Assembly: GCA_030533325.1 (NCBI GenBank)
Contig: JAUNJJ010000006.1
Coordinates: 17,560 to 81,559 of the forward strand
Source: Oscillospiraceae bacterium
GTDB taxonomy: Bacteria > Bacillota > Clostridia > Oscillospirales > Ruminococcaceae
Reading direction: 5' to 3'
DNA length: 64,000 bases
In this document: positions 61,260 through 64,000 of the stretch, piece by piece
Numbering within the stretch: the first letter of the stretch is position 1
Layout: each line of letters opens with the position of its first letter
The notes under the pieces: model-generated
Databases searched by the model: none
The model's input: the letters and a program-made list of their open reading frames with translations, nothing else
What the model was told of the DNA's origin: nothing
Made by a program: the position numbers and the translations under genes

Positions 61260-63290
61260 TTACTTTTTATTTTGTGTTAATTTTTTTATGATATATCTGC
61301 CATAGACTATATTGCTTTTTCCAACATTAAACACATGTGTATTCAATGCATTTTCAATATTTTCACTGTACTTATCCTTGTTATCAATAAGCTCTTTTAT
61401 ATGAACGCATATTTCAGAAACATCCTCAACACGCAAACTTTTTCCTATAACATTTCTGAGAGAAATATCAATTGGTATTGGTGAAATTTTTTCATAATCC
61501 GGATTCATTATCTTCATAGGAGTGTCTATAAAAAGTACTGGCTTACCGGTTGCAAAAGCAAATTCATATGAAATACCAGACCAGTCTGTTATCAGCACAT
61601 CGGCTTCCATTACAGGTGAAGCTGATGATGAATCAGTCTGAATCTCAACATTAGTACCATCGTATTTTTTATGAAGCTCTTCAAATTTTTCAGGTGAATG
61701 TTTTACCATTTGAGGATGCGGACGCATTATTACGTCATAATCTTCACCAACCAGCAAATCAAGAATCTGCTCTCCGCATACATCTATAAGATTATCCGGC
61801 TGCCATGAAGGTGCTATTACAATCTTTTTAGGATTGTTTTCTTTATGCTCTGATGAAGAATATCCGGCTATCATATCGTCAATAAGAAGATAACCTGCCT
61901 CGACAATTGTTTTTTTCTTAGTTCCATACAGTTCTTCCATTTTTCTGATTTCATTTTCCGAATCAACTGTATGACAAAAAATCGTATCATACCAGTCCAG
62001 AGAACCTTTTCTGAGTGTAAGGGCAGTACTGGCCATTCCATGAAAAACATATATGTATTCAATATCTTTTCTGACGCGTGATCTCTTTATATGATACTTT
62101 TCAAGATCCGGCATAGTCATTACACAGATATCACAGTCAAGCTTCATAAACAAAGGGATAAGATACTTATCCTGAGAAATATAATACGACTTAATCTGAC
62201 TTCTTTCATCACAAAGGATACTATCTTCCGGATCACTGGTAATATAGTGAATTTCAATATCAGAATTGTTACAGATATAATCAATCATCCCGGAATAGTA
62301 TTTATAATATCCTTTTGACTCTGAATAAATAACCAGCTGCAGATCTTTCTGTCCTGAAAAGCGCTTATAATCCGCTTTTTCAGTTTTGTGATATTTCCGG
62401 TATTTTTCTTCTTTAATATTCTTCTGTTCCTGTATTTTCTTAAGATAATCAAAATCAATATATTTTTCAGGAGGTATGAGTTTATTTACTAAAATCATAC
62501 TTGGTACAGCGAACAGATTACCGAATATCCAGTACAAACCAACCCCAGCCGGAACCAAAAAAGCAAAATACGCTGAAAAAGCAACCATAAAAACAGTCAT
62601 TCCATACTTACTTAATTTTCCGGACGTTATCTGAAGAATATTGACTCGGTTCTGAACGAAACACATAATAAACGCACTAAGTCCGGAAAGAACTGGGATA
62701 ATGCAATGTATATCCATTGTTTTAAGTGATGGTCGTGTACTGAGATTAAGTCCAAGAAAATCAACAGGAAAAGATAAAATCTTTGATACTGTTTCTTCAT
62801 TAAGACCAGCTGCAGCAATGTTTCCATGCTGAAACTGATGTATTATATCTATCTGTATTGTCCTTGCCTCTGTATTAAATATATTTTTCACTGATTCCAT
62901 AAGAACATTTATATCTGCGGTACATATATCCAGAAGATATGTCAGCGGATTATAAACAAGTTCAAGCAGCCCCAGAACAAAAACAAGCTGAATAATAAGC
63001 GGTATAATTCCTATAGATGAATGATAATGATTGTCCTTGTATAGTTTAATCTGCTCATCAACATATTTGTCTTTGTCATCAATATATTTAATTTTTAATG
63101 CATCTATCTGTGGCTGCATCTGTATCATTTTTATAGAATTTTTCTGAATGAACACAGACAGCGGAAAGAGAATGAATTTTGTAAATAAAGTAAAAAGTAT
63201 TATACTCAATCCGTAATTATGCGTAATCCGGAAACAGCCTTTCAATACAACGCTTAGCAGACTGCTGATGAAGGATAGTACTATACTCAT
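61260..63290 (-). CDS. YidC/Oxa1-type insertase domain fused to TagB/TagF-like (CDP-glycerol) transferase
   Basis: 676 residues. Residues 1-285 match the YidC core: five membrane helices, YGLSIILFTLFTKFILFPLS, the cytoplasmic MIQMQPQIDALKIKYIDD...LYKDNHYHSSIGIIPLIIQL hairpin loop, and VPAGVGLYWIFGNLF. K38 stands where classical YidC has its groove Arg. After a charged linker (286-315), residues 318-672 resemble CDP-glycerol glycerophosphotransferases (PF04464): VFHGMAS, APSWQPDN, IMRPHPQ, DVLITDWSGISYEFAF. Such enzymes move a phosphopolyol from a CDP carrier onto a glycan at the inner membrane face. Here the donor may be the CMP-phosphonate made by the neighbouring genes. The start overlaps the upstream stop (TGATG). 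A bona fide insertase role seems unlikely; the domain may recruit or channel a membrane substrate. Confidence 0.88.
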   Translation of the reverse strand: MSIVLSFISSLLSVVLKGCFRITHNYGLSIILFTLFTKFILFPLSVFIQKNSIKMIQMQPQIDALKIKYIDDKDKYVDEQIKLYKDNHYHSSIGIIPLIIQLVFVLGLLELVYNPLTYLLDICTADINVLMESVKNIFNTEARTIQIDIIHQFQHGNIAAAGLNEETVSKILSFPVDFLGLNLSTRPSLKTMDIHCIIPVLSGLSAFIMCFVQNRVNILQITSGKLSKYGMTVFMVAFSAYFAFLVPAGVGLYWIFGNLFAVPSMILVNKLIPPEKYIDFDYLKKIQEQKNIKEEKYRKYHKTEKADYKRFSGQKDLQLVIYSESKGYYKYYSGMIDYICNNSDIEIHYITSDPEDSILCDERSQIKSYYISQDKYLIPLFMKLDCDICVMTMPDLEKYHIKRSRVRKDIEYIYVFHGMASTALTLRKGSLDWYDTIFCHTVDSENEIRKMEELYGTKKKTIVEAGYLLIDDMIAGYSSSEHKENNPKKIVIAPSWQPDNLIDVCGEQILDLLVGEDYDVIMRPHPQMVKHSPEKFEELHKKYDGTNVEIQTDSSSASPVMEADVLITDWSGISYEFAFATGKPVLFIDTPMKIMNPDYEKISPIPIDISLRNVIGKSLRVEDVSEICVHIKELIDNKDKYSENIENALNTHVFNVGKSNIVYGRYIIKKLTQNKK

Positions 63291-63658
63291 CAGTCATTTT
63301 TCCCTTCATCATCACTGAGTAAATCTTCAGCTTTAATTACCTGTCCGGCTTCTTCTCCGTTACTTTTAACAGACATTTCCGGGCTGGATTTTTCTTTATT
63401 TTTTCTGAACAGCCTTGTTATTTTATTCCAGAAAACGCCTATTGCTGCACCGCAGGCAATTATTATACCAGCAACTATCTGAATAACATAACTTGTTGTT
63501 GCCGGATCAATATATAATCTTACGTTTGAAATTTCATAAATATTATTAATCATTTTTGACCTCTCAAAATCCAGGTTATTAACTGTATTCTTATTAATAG
63601 CCTCTGTAATTTTATAAAATGATTCGGGCGTCAAAAGATCATTTTCAAGATTTTTCAC
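63290..63658 (-). CDS. Small single-pass membrane protein of the phosphonate operon
   Basis: 122 residues. Polar N-terminal 50 residues, one membrane helix (about 57-79, YVIQIVAGIIIACGAAIGVFW) with a basic flank (RLFRKNKEK) and an acidic C-terminal tail. By charge the basic side is cytoplasmic, so the N-terminus is outside. First gene of the operon, overlapping YidC-TagF by 1 nt. Family not recognised; tight coupling suggests a subunit or partner of the fusion protein. Confidence 0.72.
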   Translation of the reverse strand: MKNLENDLLTPESFYKITEAINKNTVNNLDFERSKMINNIYEISNVRLYIDPATTSYVIQIVAGIIIACGAAIGVFWNKITRLFRKNKEKSSPEMSVKSNGEEAGQVIKAEDLLSDDEGKND

Positions 63659-63758
63659 TTTTAAAAATGACGTAATTGCGTGGTTTGTAAATTGCTAAAA
63701 ATGAAAAAACAGGCTTTTGACGCTTTAATCATAAAATTATTTTTTATTCACTTGTTAC

Positions 63759-63787
63759 ATTATACCACGCTTCTCTGGTTCATTCAA
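63759..63787 (-). promoter_or_regulatory. Promoter of the phosphonate operon
   Basis: Minus strand: TTGAAT (63787-63782), 17 nt, TGG-TATAAT (63764-63759, extended -10), giving a leader of about 94 nt. No gene lies between 63659 and 63822. Confidence 0.75.
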
Positions 63788-63822
63788 CCTCAGAATAAAT
63801 TTCTATACCAAACCCTTATAAA

Positions 63823-64000
63823 TCAGTCTGTTATTTTTACCGTCTTGCCCTCAGCTACAATTTTTCTTAATGTGTCAGTATCTCCAGTGTAAGTATAAAC
63901 ATGATACTTTCCTCTTACTCTGTCTATCCATGTTCTGGTACGCTGTTCATTTTCTTCTATATCAAACATTGATCTGCCCCAGAACTGCTCATCATTCTCT
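63823..64000 (-). CDS. C-terminal end of an unidentified protein, partial
   Basis: An open frame entering from the right edge and ending at a TGA (63825-63823) gives 59 residues, including FWGRSMFDIEENEQRTRTW and ending EGKTVKITD. It is charged and soluble-looking, with no motif I recognise. It ends 36 nt before the phosphonate promoter and has no obvious terminator, so the operon may also receive read-through. Coding is supported by the absence of stops and by normal codon use only. Confidence 0.5.
   Translation of the reverse strand, partial: ENDEQFWGRSMFDIEENEQRTRTWIDRVRGKYHVYTYTGDTDTLRKIVAEGKTVKITD

Overview
The window looks like chromosome of a cellulosome-forming, low-to-mid GC, Gram-positive anaerobe of the Ruminococcus type (R. 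flavefaciens or R. champanellensis are the closest fits I can argue from gene content). The evidence is dockerins on three proteins, cohesin-like modules on two, a CBM22-GH10-CBM22-dockerin-CE1 xylanase, SpoIID- and SEC-C-type proteins, a CIRCE-controlled groESL operon, and strong Shine-Dalgarno sites with frequent TTG/GTG starts. No database was available, so family calls rest on motifs read by eye.

Layout. 1-3.1 kb: start of a membrane HtrA protease (cut by the window edge), cca, and a LacI-type regulator. 3.4-9.0 kb: three consecutive, separately terminated paralogues that each put two CBM22-like modules outside the cell and one membrane helix through it; two carry an intact cytoplasmic GGDEF domain and the third a long Lys/Ser-rich tail. 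9.0-19.9 kb: mostly housekeeping (groEL/groES, an orphan response regulator next to a second HtrA, rsmI, a TrmN6-like methylase, tRNA-Arg, HAD phosphatase, TPR/SEC-C protein, citrate synthase, SpoIID-like protein). 20.0-27.8 kb: a cellulosomal block with the xylanase/esterase, a dockerin protein carrying five NPCBM-like repeats, and a scaffoldin-like protein with three cohesin-like modules and a dockerin. 27.9-32.6 kb: a HipA-like kinase pair, pyruvate kinase and a GH16 lipoprotein.

32.8-49.4 kb is one long minus-strand operon for a D-rhamnose-containing cell-surface polysaccharide: an initiating sugar-1-phosphate transferase, manC, gmd and rmd make GDP-D-rhamnose, four glycosyltransferases assemble the chain, and a Wzm/Wzt-type ABC transporter exports it. 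Embedded in it, translationally coupled to rmd, is a 1218-residue secreted protein with DUF4214 repeats, an M14 carboxypeptidase and a C39-like cysteine peptidase. 49.6-52.2 kb is a small accessory pocket: tRNA-Leu, an AT-rich DUF3800 gene, an orphan structured RNA with its own promoter and terminator, and an AAA-ATPase gene that seems to have lost its nuclease core. 52.3-57.8 kb: aquaporin, a GH5 lipoprotein, an S41 peptidase and a double-cohesin/CAP surface protein.

57.9-63.8 kb is a four-gene phosphonate operon: a small membrane protein, a YidC insertase domain fused to a TagB/TagF-like transferase, a three-domain nucleotidyltransferase/cytidylyltransferase/PEP-mutase fusion, and phosphonopyruvate decarboxylase. 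I read it as making a CMP-activated phosphonate and placing it on a surface polymer.

The two most unusual systems are the CBM22-GGDEF receptors, which suggest direct coupling of plant-polysaccharide binding to c-di-GMP signalling, and the phosphonate operon with its YidC-TagF fusion.
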